A DNA stretch of 64,000 bases from Liolophura sinensis. Taxonomy: Eukaryota > Mollusca > Polyplacophora > Chitonida > Chitonidae. Where the stretch lies: the NCBI RefSeq assembly GCF_032854445.1, contig NC_088295.1, positions 21,129,385 through 21,193,384 of the forward strand, written 5' to 3'. Of the stretch, positions 47,501 through 55,230 are shown piece after piece. A model generated the notes under the pieces. That model was not told the origin of the DNA. It made no database searches and saw only the letters and a list, made by a program, of their open reading frames with translations. Position 1 is the first letter of the stretch; each line of letters starts with the position of its first letter. A program made the position numbers and the translations under genes.

Positions 47501-49252
47501 CCTATTGGTGGTAGCCGAGAGAGTGGTAACGTACGCCGTGGCACAATGGACTCTAGGTCATCTGCCATGCAATGGAAAAATCGACCTTAATGTGTGTTCT
47601 TGCTTCTTCTACCAAAAGTTCTATAAGGGTGTTTGCCCTTGCAGTGATCTGTCCAGAGTGGATGGTTGAAGAACAGTTTTATTCATTTCAGAACATTCAG
47701 AGTACATAGATCTTGTTACAGTAACTATGTTACTACACAACTGCCAAGATTACAAAGCCCAAAAGACCCTCTGACTTTTGATGTACATACATTATATGTG
47801 TAAAACTTCAGTGGATAGTGGTATGAATGTGAAAGTAATATTTTCAGTGAGGGAGACGTTGGTTGCTCAGTTTGTTGTTTTTTCTTGTCTTAAGGAATTT
47901 TTTTTTTTATGCCATCCAGAAAAACATTTTAAGGTACACAATTATGAACAACTGGCATTAACACAGGTGATGCTATGTGATCCATTTATGCTTCACCAGT
48001 TAACCCCTGGTATTTTGTATTGCTAATTTGCTATAGTGGCTGATTGGATGTCTTTGCAATATTGTTTTTTGTGGCTATTGGTGCAGCATTGCGTGACAAG
48101 GTGAACAAAAGTGAAATGATTTATTTATTTTTGAACATGGTATAGTATCATGGACGCATTTCACATGTTACAAAAGGCAGGTAAAGTTCATAAAAACACC
48201 AACAAAAACATATATCCTCTTGTGCAATACCATTCTATTTCCTACACAATTTGTGTACTCTATGGGAGTATACAATATACACACCTGAAACAAAGGTTAC
48301 CCATGTATACTATGTTCTGTCAAAGAATATTATGGAATTTTTTTTTCTTTTCTTTTTTCAGTATGTACAGGTTTAGTCATACATGAACATGTAATGTCTA
48401 AGCAAATTTTGTCATTTTTATGTATTTCTGAATAGCATTTATCACTACTAAACAGTGATGTGAAGGCATACATACCTTTTGCTGCATTGCCCAAAGACCG
48501 CTGTTGTGTGAAATCCCGTTTTAGCAGTGGTAAAAATGAAGAAAAATTAATTAAGTATAAGGCAAAGAAGGCTACATTTTCTAGTTAAACTTATACAGTA
48601 GTAGGTCTGTTAATAGATTTCTGCTTATCCTCATTTTTACCGAACAGTTATTTGAACCTCTTCCCTTTCATTGGGACTTTCAGAGGACATCCAAATAATG
48701 CCTGAAGTCAGGTAGATTAAGTGAAAAAGGTTGGGTGTGGAAACCAAGGAGGAAACTTCTTACTATTGTTGGTTAATATATTGACATGAACTGGGCAGTG
48801 TGGATTTCATTTGTTTTATTTTTATTCAACTATATCAATAAATGTTTATAACAGGCCATGTCAATGCATATTAGTGTTTGGTTACATTGCTTTCAAACTT
48901 ACTCTATGAATCTCATGTACTTTGTCTGTTGTGTTTGCTACATGAACTACCTCACTGTTGTATGTGATTTTTTCCAAGCATTATTTGATGCCTTTTATTC
49001 ATGTTTACTGGAACAGCCACTTCGCCTCGGCCAGTATCTAGGGAACGTGAGCGCAGAACCAGTACTAGACTACATCGAGGTGTTCCAACAAGTTCAGAAC
49101 TGGCCCGAGATCCCACAAGAGTGCATGTATCAGCTGCCCTCATGCAGCAAGGGCTTATCAGTGGAATTAACTCTGGATTACGTAGAGGAAGCGCTTCAAA
49201 AGATGGTGAAATGATGGCAAGGGCAACATCTGCTAGACATTTAAAACATTGA
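17462..49252 (+). CDS. CSNK1D/CSNK1E: Casein kinase 1 delta/epsilon (doubletime-type), complete gene, 9-10 coding exons
   Basis: A Ser/Thr kinase that phosphorylates PERIOD, Dishevelled and other primed substrates in the nucleus, cytoplasm and at centrosomes. Exons 1-6 encode exactly 295 codons ending DWNMLKF, as in human CK1 delta and epsilon. The P-loop is [11 protein letters not shown] (16-26). The ATP lysine is K38 in EEVAIKLE. The catalytic loop is HRDVKPDNF with D128, and DFG starts at D149. A basic [13 protein letters not shown] follows the activation region. Exon 5 carries [10 protein letters not shown] where vertebrates have FNLGSLPWQG. Exon 7 begins the regulatory tail ([19 protein letters not shown]). 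The last exon gives [20 protein letters not shown], close to the human tail. Splicing exon 7 to the last exon gives 423 codons (human 415-416). Including the phase-1 exons at 43553 and 47325 lengthens the tail. G at -3 and +4 of the ATG supports the start. Confidence 0.97.
17538..19128. other. CK1 intron 1, 5' part, no feature seen
   Basis: AT-rich. A 120-codon open frame at 18343-18705 has no recognisable content. Confidence 0.5.
19129..20506. mobile_element. Possible non-autonomous hAT-like DNA transposon, 1.38 kb
   Basis: The left end CAGGGTGTGCACAG (19129-19142) faces an inverted right end CTGTACGAACCCTG (20493-20506), 11 of 14 matching. Subterminal CTTGAAACTCCTGG on the left is also echoed inverted on the right. 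No transposase frame remains. GCAAGC and GTAAGC flank the ends, a weak target duplication. It lies in CK1 intron 1. Confidence 0.5.
20507..23896. other. CK1 intron 1, 3' part
   Basis: AT-rich with a SINE tail at 22093-22140 and a G-run at 23391-23416. Open frames of up to 110 codons (20863-21195, minus) show no known domain. Confidence 0.5.
22093..22140 (+). mobile_element. 3' tail of a second SINE family
   Basis: AAAATTGTTGAGTACGACG, then TTAAACCCCAAGCACTCGCTC: the same tail as the SINE at 52975-53320. Only the 3' end is present. Confidence 0.7.
23897..24007 (+). CDS. CSNK1D/CSNK1E: CK1 exon 2
   Basis: 111 nt, phase 1 to 1: [19 protein letters not shown] (with the ATP-binding lysine) to KMMQGG. 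Acceptor a long T-run plus CAG, donor G|GTAAGA. Confidence 0.97.
24520..24745 (-). repeat. Dispersed repeat, minus-strand copy in CK1 intron 2
   Basis: The reverse complement shares GCATCATTTGCACGTTATCTC, CAGACAGTTTAGA, GATTTCTCCTTTTAATT and AGTATTTAGCTGAACC with the plus-strand stretch at 46258-46470. Identity is about 70 percent by eye. Confidence 0.7.
25651..25845 (+). mobile_element. MetaSINE-like SINE, diverged, in CK1 intron 2
   Basis: Begins GGGGCCTCCATGGCCGAGAT (tRNA-like head) and keeps GGTTTCCTCCCAGTGTAATTC and the tail GGTGAAATAAATAAG. No clear target-site duplication. Confidence 0.75.
25991..26186 (+). mobile_element. MetaSINE-like SINE abutting the exon 3 acceptor
   Basis: The element (26002-26175) begins GGAGGCTCTGTGGCCAAGGT and ends CACCAATCAAATAAAATAAA-like. 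AAATATTTTAT (25991-26001) and AAATCTTTTAT (26176-26186) flank it. The second copy is part of the pyrimidine tract of the exon 3 acceptor (AG at 26203-26204). Confidence 0.85.
26205..26353 (+). CDS. CSNK1D/CSNK1E: CK1 exon 3
   Basis: 149 nt, phase 1 to 0: [20 protein letters not shown] to LLLADQL. Acceptor TATTTTCGTTAG, donor TTG|GTAAGT. A SINE ends 29 nt upstream. Confidence 0.97.
26354..28635. other. CK1 intron 3, no feature seen
   Basis: AT-rich intron with short open frames only. Confidence 0.5.
28636..28864 (+). CDS. CSNK1D/CSNK1E: CK1 exon 4
   Basis: 229 nt, phase 0 to 1: [46 protein letters not shown]. It holds both catalytic aspartates (D128, D149). Donor G|GTATGT. Confidence 0.98.
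28865..29284. other. CK1 intron 4, 5' part, no feature seen
   Basis: AT-rich, nothing recognised. Confidence 0.5.
29285..29501 (+). mobile_element. Old MetaSINE-like SINE copy
   Basis: GATTTCCTCCACCAATAAATC, then GACCTCCATCAGAAAAGTGAA and a (AAAT)n-like tail match the family's 3' domain with many changes. In CK1 intron 4. Confidence 0.55.
29502..32370. other. CK1 intron 4, 3' part
   Basis: AT-rich. An internally duplicated segment lies at 30215-30425. Open frames up to 89 codons without recognisable content. Confidence 0.45.
32371..32541 (+). CDS. CSNK1D/CSNK1E: CK1 exon 5
   Basis: 171 nt, phase 1 to 1: [51 protein letters not shown]. Acceptor CATTGTAG, donor T|GTGAGT. Confidence 0.97.
32542..33655. 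other. CK1 intron 5
   Basis: Contains a short SINE tail (GTTAAACCCCAAGCACTCAC) at 33000-33041. Nothing else recognised. Confidence 0.5.
33000..33041 (+). mobile_element. 3' tail of the second SINE family
   Basis: GGATGTTAAACCCCAAGCAC followed by TCACTCACTCAC, as at 22093 and 53290. Confidence 0.65.
33656..33804 (+). CDS. CSNK1D/CSNK1E: CK1 exon 6
   Basis: 149 nt, phase 1 to 0: [20 protein letters not shown] to [12 protein letters not shown], the end of the kinase domain at codon 295. Acceptor AATTGCAG, donor TTT|GTAAGT. Confidence 0.98.
33862..33945 (+). mobile_element. tRNA-like SINE head in CK1 intron 6
   Basis: GGAGCCTTGGCTCAGTGGTTC (A-box-like) and GTGAGTTCAGTCCCC (B-box-like) about 50 bases apart give a tRNA-like outline without a proper acceptor stem, 58 bp past exon 6. 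The 135-codon open frame crossing it (33786-34193) is not a gene. Confidence 0.5.
33946..35995. other. CK1 intron 6, remainder
   Basis: AT-rich, nothing recognised. Confidence 0.45.
35996..36146 (+). CDS. CSNK1D/CSNK1E: CK1 exon 7, start of the regulatory tail
   Basis: 151 nt, phase 0 to 1: [20 protein letters not shown] to [11 protein letters not shown]. Equivalent in position and charge to the human [20 protein letters not shown] segment. Acceptor TGCTGTAG, donor A|GTAAGT. Its 5' end follows a GCTGCT run. Confidence 0.9.
39763..39798. repeat. Perfect 16-bp inverted repeat with 4-nt loop
   Basis: GCGAGTACAGTGTGCT, loop TTCT, then AGCACACTGTACTCGC. All 16 pairs match. Confidence 0.95.
41690..41746 (+). 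mobile_element. SINE 3'-end fragment
   Basis: GTCATATAAGTGATAGGAG, then AAAACACCAATCAAATAAATC, the 3' end of the MetaSINE-like family. Confidence 0.75.
43553..43612 (+). CDS. CSNK1D/CSNK1E: Possible 60-nt cassette exon of CK1 (exon 8)
   Basis: Exactly 60 nt between a good acceptor (CCTCCTATTCTAG) and a good donor (ACA|GTATGT), phase 1 to 1 and open. It would add about 20 residues, [19 protein letters not shown]. The tail family is too variable to confirm it by similarity, so it rests on splice sites, phase and openness. Confidence 0.5.
43613..47324. other. CK1 intron 8
   Basis: Contains a G-run at 43888-43917, a T-run at 44070-44085 and a dispersed repeat at 46258-46470. A 152-codon open frame at 45108-45566 is discussed under rejected items. 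Confidence 0.5.
46258..46470 (+). repeat. Dispersed repeat, plus-strand copy in CK1 intron 8
   Basis: Shares TGCATCATTTGCATGTTATC, GACAGTTTAGAAAAGTGATGG and TATTTAGCTGAACCAACTC with the inverted copy at 24520-24745. Confidence 0.7.
47325..47590 (+). CDS. CSNK1D/CSNK1E: CK1 exon 9: 201-nt cassette or alternative last exon
   Basis: After acceptor TCCAATAG and in the incoming phase 1 it reads [37 protein letters not shown] and [12 protein letters not shown], ending MQWKNRP and TAA at 47588-47590. A donor G|GTAACG at 47526 lies inside it. Using that donor makes a 201-nt phase 1-1 exon that joins in frame to the exon at 49017. Read-through instead gives a terminal exon (433 codons in total without exon 8). 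The Ser/Arg/Pro-rich content fits a CK1 tail. Confidence 0.75.
47591..49016 (+). other. CSNK1D/CSNK1E: 3' UTR of the short CK1 form, or intron 9
   Basis: Non-coding in both readings. If exon 9 is terminal this is its 3' UTR, closed by AATAAA at 48837-48842. If the donor at 47526 is used it is intron. Confidence 0.55.
48837..48842 (+). terminator. CSNK1D/CSNK1E: Possible polyadenylation signal of the short CK1 form
   Basis: AATAAA about 1.25 kb past the TAA at 47590, upstream of the conserved last exon. Confidence 0.4.
49017..49252 (+). CDS. CSNK1D/CSNK1E: CK1 last exon (conserved tail)
   Basis: 236 nt entering in phase 1 after [30 protein letters not shown], then [12 protein letters not shown] and an Arg/Ser-rich end SARHLKH, TGA. 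The first 20 residues closely match the vertebrate CK1 delta/epsilon tail as I recall it. Confidence 0.93.
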
Positions 49253-51290
49253 TGAGGTAGAGACCCGTCAGACATGGCCAAAATGAAAAAGAAGAAACTC
49301 ACAAAAAGAATTCCCATGAAGTACAGGCATCAGAAGTGACAGTAAATTTGGCAGAAATAGTTTTGGCAGAGGATGATGTTGACCATGCATGTAACAAATG
49401 AGGTATGACGTGCATATTATTCCTGGCAGTTTTGCAAGATGTATATGATAAAGAAACTCAATTGATCCTAAAATGATTCTCTTGAGTTTTGTACCCTAGA
49501 TTGTTTGTATCCATTTGATGTTAGCCGATGAAGGCTACATTGAAATTGGTGCTACTATGCGAAGTCAAAACCAATGTGAATGAAAAGTGAAAGCCTGACA
49601 GTTTCTCGACATGGTTTTACATGCCCAGAAAAGCTATCCAAAGATGAACACCAGATCAAGTGAAGAGGTTGCTGCAGCGAGAGATTTTTTGCACACCTAA
49701 GGAATGAACAGGTCATTTTGTTTATGAGAGAGGATGAGACCGAAGGATAAGTCTTAGTTTTACAACAATCTAATCTAGTACCATCTTTGAACAAGATGGA
49801 TCTAACTAAATGTTGTTGTGCAAACAAGAGCTGGGTTTTGGGAAATATGTTACATTGTGCATGGTTTTTACAAAGGTAAGTCAACAGGTAAGCTTTTAGC
49901 TTAGAGACTACATGTAAAACACTTCATGTATTGGACACTGAAGATTTTTAAGCATGTAAAATGAATGGTTCATAACCTAGATTTATAGAATTGACTGTTG
50001 GCCACATGATTATCACATGGAAATAGACTGCACCTGACACTGTTTACCCAAGACACCATGGTTGGGCCTCAGGTAAGTCACTCCAAAGTCACAGCTATTT
50101 AGTTCTTTTCCATTCTTAAGTACATCCTTTTAAATACAGTGACCTGAATTGGTTAGAAAACCTTAATTAATTTATGAAAAGTAAAAAAGATAATAATGAT
50201 TGGTTTACTTCCATCATTGTTGTCATAGTTAGCACTGTTCATCTTGTTCATAAAAAATTGTAGTGAACTTGATAAAAGCATTGTGCGCTTCATCAGATCA
50301 CGAATTGTTTAAATCAGTCTAGTCTTGTACCACCTGCAGCATAGGTATTAGCATGATGTTGCTAAGTATCCTCTGTAGTTTAGTTACTGGAGATTTGGTT
50401 TCTGGTCAAATCTTGATCGGGCTGATGTACAACTGTTATGTGTGCCTACTGGTTTTAGTTCGTGATTGTTAGTAAAACTTTGTGATATCAGATGCTAGTG
50501 ATGAATGTCTTTACCTGTTCACTGTATTATCAGCTTGTGATAGCTGCCTTTATTCACCCTGGACATGGCAGTAAAAAATGTACATCAAATACATTGAAGA
50601 TGTGGCTTTTGTCCTGTCATTTTCTGGTAATTATCCGATGTAAGGGAGCCCATTGTTTTTCTAATTAATGTTCTGCAACCTCGCCCAGTTCGTAAGAAAC
50701 ACACTTCAGCCACTGAAGAACTCGATAATTCACTAAGTTCATTTGTTTCATTTTTTTTTTAGGATACATGCATCTGGGATTAATCTGTTAAAATCACATA
50801 AATGCATGAAGGATGTACATGTATTTTGTTGATCCATGGATATAATGATCAGTGTAATAGGTTATTAACTTGCCCAGTAATGTGCAGGTGAAATGAAAAG
50901 TGACTGGGATATAGGTATGTTTTGTCAATGACCTGTAAATATTTTGAACAATATTGTCAGCTGGTCGTGGCTACTGCTGTCCATTGCCATGACACCAGTG
51001 GGCTTTTATTTGTATATTGATCAAATCATTGTGCATACAAGTACTCCCTCAAAATTTGTAAAGTGTGTTGCCTTTCTGTGTATTTTATCTCTTGTCGATT
51101 ATTTCTGTTTTCTTGATTTGAGTTTTGTGTACAATGTATACCCCTAGTGTGAGTGTGAGAGACAATTGTACGATTGTGTGACTGAAATGCAATAGACCTT
51201 GTCTCTTATATAAGGTAATTATTACTGTATACATGTACAACAGTTGTAACAATATGACTGATGCAAATAAACTCCACTGTTAAAGACATT
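49253..51290 (+). other. CSNK1D/CSNK1E: CK1 3' UTR
   Basis: About 2 kb of AT-rich sequence without a gene, ending at AATAAA (51266-51271) with a T/G-rich stretch after it. Confidence 0.55.
51266..51271 (+). terminator. CSNK1D/CSNK1E: Probable CK1 polyadenylation signal AATAAA
   Basis: GCAAATAAACTCC context, followed 20-30 nt later by TTGCACTTGTTC. Confidence 0.5.
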
Positions 51291-52887
51291 GCACTTGTTC
51301 CCATCCATTTTTAAAGACTCCCTAATTCTTAAAGGACAAAGCAGCACCTGGCTAAAACATATTTCAGTCAAAAGCCGGATAGCCAAGCTTTTTAAAAAGT
51401 ATCATACTTTATTATTTTAATGAGATTTTACCGAATAACATGTAGAACAAAGTGACAATTCTGCACAAATGGTTGGTGTGAATCGAGGCTGCCATCTTGA
51501 GAATTTTGTACAATCAAACACGTTGCTATCAGATTGTGCGGCCTAAGCTGTGAGGTAGTCTGTATCATATACAGACGTAAAATCAGTTGATTTACAAGAT
51601 ATGTTATAATCAGTGACGGTATCACAAATTATGTCAGGCAGCAGCAAACTGTCTCCATCTGCCCATGAAACCTGAGGCGTACTTACACACGCAGTTCAAA
51701 ATAAATAAATAAATAAATAAAATTTTTCGCCCTTCATATTACCATTTAGTCAGAATGCAGTTGCTAAATAACAAATGTCAGTGAAAAATTCATTAGGGAT
51801 GCCGAAGGTTTATGGGAGTGAGAAGACAGCATCTCATCAGACAATACTTAAAATTAATTAAATCTTATGATATAATATTTTTCTCTAAATTTATTAGAAC
51901 TGAAGAATTTAAATTTTGCCCTTTGTCTTTCTCGCATACAAGGGGTGTTTTTTCTGTTTTGCTGTGTAAAATACAGTGAACTTATTGAAACGCCATGTAG
52001 TTCTTTCTCCCATGTCCGCGATAACTACATGTAGGTGAACACTACTCTCAACTTAAAAGCCACCACTTCAAAATGGAAGCATAAAATCCAGCTGCAGTCG
52101 AATGCCTAGATCAGCCCCAGTGTTGCTTAGGTTTATTTCCATTTGCATCAGAATTGAGCATAAACCCAATTGATAATAGTCCTATTGTAATTTTGTCAAC
52201 ATTTAATAGGGGTCAGAATTACTGGTGCCAGCACATCCCATCCGGAGGCTATGACCTAAAAAAGGAATACCCGGCCGTTCAGTCTAATGTAAACATTTGC
52301 TCACGGGCATACATAAGCCAGTTAAATTTTTGTTAAATCAGGGGGAACTACTCTCTCTGTCACTAAAATAAGGGGACAATACTTTGGTTAGTTTAACGAA
52401 GAATGTAACGTAAAGCCATTTATAGTGTGGTTTGGGTTATGGGATTCATTTTTATTGTTTCTTGACAGCTTTAAACCATACATCAGAGATTCGAGGCAGC
52501 GCTGATGGCAGTCGTTGATCGCTCTACAATAAAGACTTGTGGACGTCACTCGTTTTGGATGCGTTGTATTTTACTGACTTGGGCCATTCGACGGTTAGCT
52601 AACTGCTATTCCTCCATGGAAGATGCAGAACAGCATCTGTGGTGCTTTTCTCCTCAGCAAAATGTTGCCTCAAGTGGTCGTACTTTATGGGTCTGATCAT
52701 TTGGGACAGGAAGTTGTGCTCATGGATAGTAATTCTAACACTACTTATGAGAATATACTTAGTAAATGATCTAGAGCCATGCGAATGGCTGACTGAAACC
52801 AGTCTGTCTGTCTGTAATATGTACGATTTTGTCCACGCCAGTGCGAAGCATGTCGCAGCAATTACATGTATTAGGCATAAGATTCTC
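51291..52887. other. Intergenic between CK1 and the AprA-like gene
   Basis: AT-rich. (AAAT)n microsatellite at about 51700-51722. Otherwise nothing recognised. Confidence 0.5.
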
Positions 52888-53438
52888 ACTCACACTATGG
52901 GGCCTCCGTTGTCAAGTGGGGTTAGAATATCAGCGCTGCGCCGTGGCTTGTGCTGGCTTTCTCTCCGGTCGAACCGGCCCCAATAGCGCAGTTGGTAGAG
53001 CGTCCGCTTCGGGAGACGGTAGATCCAGGGTCGGATCACACATAAGACCTTAAGAGAGGAAGTTATACTTTCCTCGCATGTTAAACATGAAGGGGATAGT
53101 GCAACGACCAGTTGACCCATATCAATATAACGGCTCGGGCGGGGCAGCTTGCTTGCCTTCGGTAAGTCGTCTCGGTGAAGCGGCTCTAGAGTAAAGAGGG
53201 GTGGAAATCCATCATGCATCAAGGAGGCATATTACATGCACTCAAAAAAACTCCTTTGTCCGTCATATGACTGAAAAAATTAAATACGACGCTAAACCCC
53301 AAGCAGTCACTCACTCTCACGTTGTACGTGGGAAGGTCTGTGTGCAACCTGCTGGCCGTCGTAGTATTGAAATATGAAATATTTTGGAGTACAGCATAAA
53401 ACACCAATCAGTTAAATAAATAAATGAAACTCGCATTA
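52888..53438 (+). mobile_element. MetaSINE-like SINE split by a nested SINE
   Basis: The left part (52898-52974) runs from GGGGCCTCCGTTGTCAAGTG to CTTTCTCTCCGGTCG. The right part (53321-53428) resumes at GTTGTACGTGGGAAGGTCTG and ends in ACACCAATCAGTTAAATAAA-like. Outer target duplication ACTCACACTA / ACTCGCATTA (52888-52897, 53429-53438). Confidence 0.85.
52975..53320 (+). mobile_element. Second-family tRNA-derived SINE, nested
   Basis: 346 bp. The tRNA-like head has CAATAGCGCAGTTGGTAGAG (A box) and a B-box-like GGGTCGGATCAC, and the tail is GACGCTAAACCCCAAGCAGT then CACTCACTCTCAC. GTCGAAC (52968-52974) and GTTGTAC (53321-53327) are a diverged target duplication inside the host SINE. Confidence 0.85.
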
Positions 53439-54424
53439 AGTGTGCAAAATGACCTGGAACTGTGCGCCGATAGGTTATTTTGTTCACATTTCAATCTGTT
53501 TTAGGAGTCTGCCCTTGTGCATATTTTTCCGGCCATTGAGTAGCAAATTTGTGAAGGACATATATTGGCTATTATATGGGACATAACTCTGGCATCATAT
53601 GTTTCTTAAATTCTCACAAATTGTGCCAGATAACCTGAAGTGGTGCATTGTCAGATTGTTTTTTCACAAATTGATTTTTTCAGTAGTTTTCTGGACTTGC
53701 TCTTCCTACAAAAAAATAGGAAGGGCAAGTGATAAAATTAATAATGTTGACTTTATTGCACCGGAATTCGGATCTTAAAATTTTTCCCCTTTTCAAATGT
53801 AAGACTCGGGTATGATATGGCATGCATTGTACATGTAGGAATCTCAAACTCACACAGGACTCTCTGTAACCGAGTGATCTTTTCCGACGATTGCTGCAGC
53901 TTTCCACCAATGAGGTCAAGGCTGGAATCTGTGTTCTCCCAGGCTTAAGTGAGTAAACCTGTGTCTGTGAAGCCCTCCTCCATGCTCTGTCGACTGACAC
54001 ATTTATGGGCTTAAGTGGAATATATGGTGTCCAAGTTTAACGTGAAAGATTCTTGAATTCACACCTACTGAGGAAAATGATCATGATCTGAAGTGATGAA
54101 CGTGTATCAGTTATGGTATCTTAATTAAAGAACAACTCATGCTGAGGGGAAGGGGGACATACATCTTTGCAATCTCTGATTGCTTTCTTGTTTGATTTGT
54201 GTTTTACACTGTACCGAAGAATACTTCATTTGAGCTCCTGACCGACCTTCCCACTGAATTCTGTGGTGGCTTCGTAAACGAAACGCTTTAAATTGATACA
54301 ATAACGCGTTGTAAATCTGGTCTCGATTTTAAGACAGAGTCTCCTAGTATTCCGACATTTTTGTGATGTCAAGAAATGCGGATATATTTAGTAAATCGAT
54401 TAGTAATAAAACATTGGTCATCTA
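53439..54424. other. Intergenic
   Basis: Contains a 13-bp inverted repeat (53696-53729), a 45-bp segment repeated at 55235 (53741-53785) and a diverged inverted SINE 3' end (about 54185-54262). No gene seen. Confidence 0.45.
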
Positions 54425-54430
54425 TTTAAT
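54425..54430 (-). terminator. Possible polyadenylation signal ATTAAA of the AprA-like gene
   Basis: TTTAAT on plus reads ATTAAA on the gene strand, about 80 nt past the stop. It is a common variant hexamer; weak evidence. Confidence 0.3.
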
Positions 54431-54510
54431 TACTATGTATATACAACATTTTTCAAATGAAAGTAAGCACTGGAACAGTTATGAAAGATATCCCAGAAGA
54501 ATGGCGCGGT

Positions 54511-54630
54511 CTAGACAAGAGTTCCGCGGCAGGAATCCCCATGACATTCTGGGAACGGGAAGGTGTCTGGTATGATTTGTGCCTCTGTTGTCATTTCTAG
54601 TGCCGTGCCATCTGCACCAGGGAACGTCAT
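54511..54630 (-). CDS. AprA-like last exon with stop
   Basis: 120 nt after CTGTTGCAG, 39 residues and TAG: MTFPGADGTALEMTTEAQII, PDTFPFPECHGDSCRGTLV. It enters in phase 0. Intact; GC-richer than its surroundings. Confidence 0.78.
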   Translation of the reverse strand: MTFPGADGTALEMTTEAQIIPDTFPFPECHGDSCRGTLV

Positions 54631-54977
54631 CTGCAACAGATCACATATAGGTGCAAAATAATAGGGGACAAAAATATTGTTCATCCAAAAAGATCTTCCA
54701 CACAACATGAAAACATTTTGAAAACATGTCAAAACAGGTACACACAGGAAACCACCGTTCTTCGATGTCCCGACAACAGGCTGGTGAGCTCGCGCTGGTT
54801 ATGGTCAACAGCGTGTGAAGAATTGACAAGACTTTTATATCGTTTGATTTTGTTGATCAAACTCTTAGCCTACAAACTGCAGGCACTTAAAGTTGAGGGT
54901 TGCAGCATATATTATTTTGTGAAATATACCTAAAAAAACCCTTTAAATTCTAACATATTATATGTTACATGGTAGGC

Positions 54978-55167
54978 ATATATTACATAAACTCTCCGGC
55001 CGTTAGTGGGAAGGTCAGCCACCAACCTGCGGATGGTCGTGGGTTTCCCCCGGGCTCTGCCTGGTTTCCTCCCACCATGATGCTGACCGCCGTCGCATAA
55101 CTGAAATATTCTTGAGTACGGCGTAAAACACCAATCAAATAAACAGATTAAATATATTACATAAACT
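54978..55167 (+). mobile_element. 5'-truncated MetaSINE-like SINE with 16-bp perfect TSD
   Basis: The element (54994-55151) keeps TGCGGATGGTCGTGGGTTTC, GGTTTCCTCCCACCATGATG and the full tail. ATATATTACATAAACT is repeated exactly at 54978-54993 and 55152-55167. In the last intron of the AprA-like gene, antisense to it. Confidence 0.93.
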
Positions 55168-55230
55168 GCCGTCGTAAATAGGTGAAACTGTCTTGGGTAC
55201 GGCGTAAAACATCAATCGAATAAATATATT
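55168..55230 (+). mobile_element. Older SINE 3'-end fragment
   Basis: GCCGTCGTAAATAGGTGAAAC, then GGTACGGCGTAAAACATCAATC: directly beyond the younger copy's target duplication. Confidence 0.75.

Noticed and set aside
52975-53050. Functional tRNA gene
   Set aside because: The B box is degenerate (GGGTCGGATCAC) and the sequence continues into a SINE body with a known tail.
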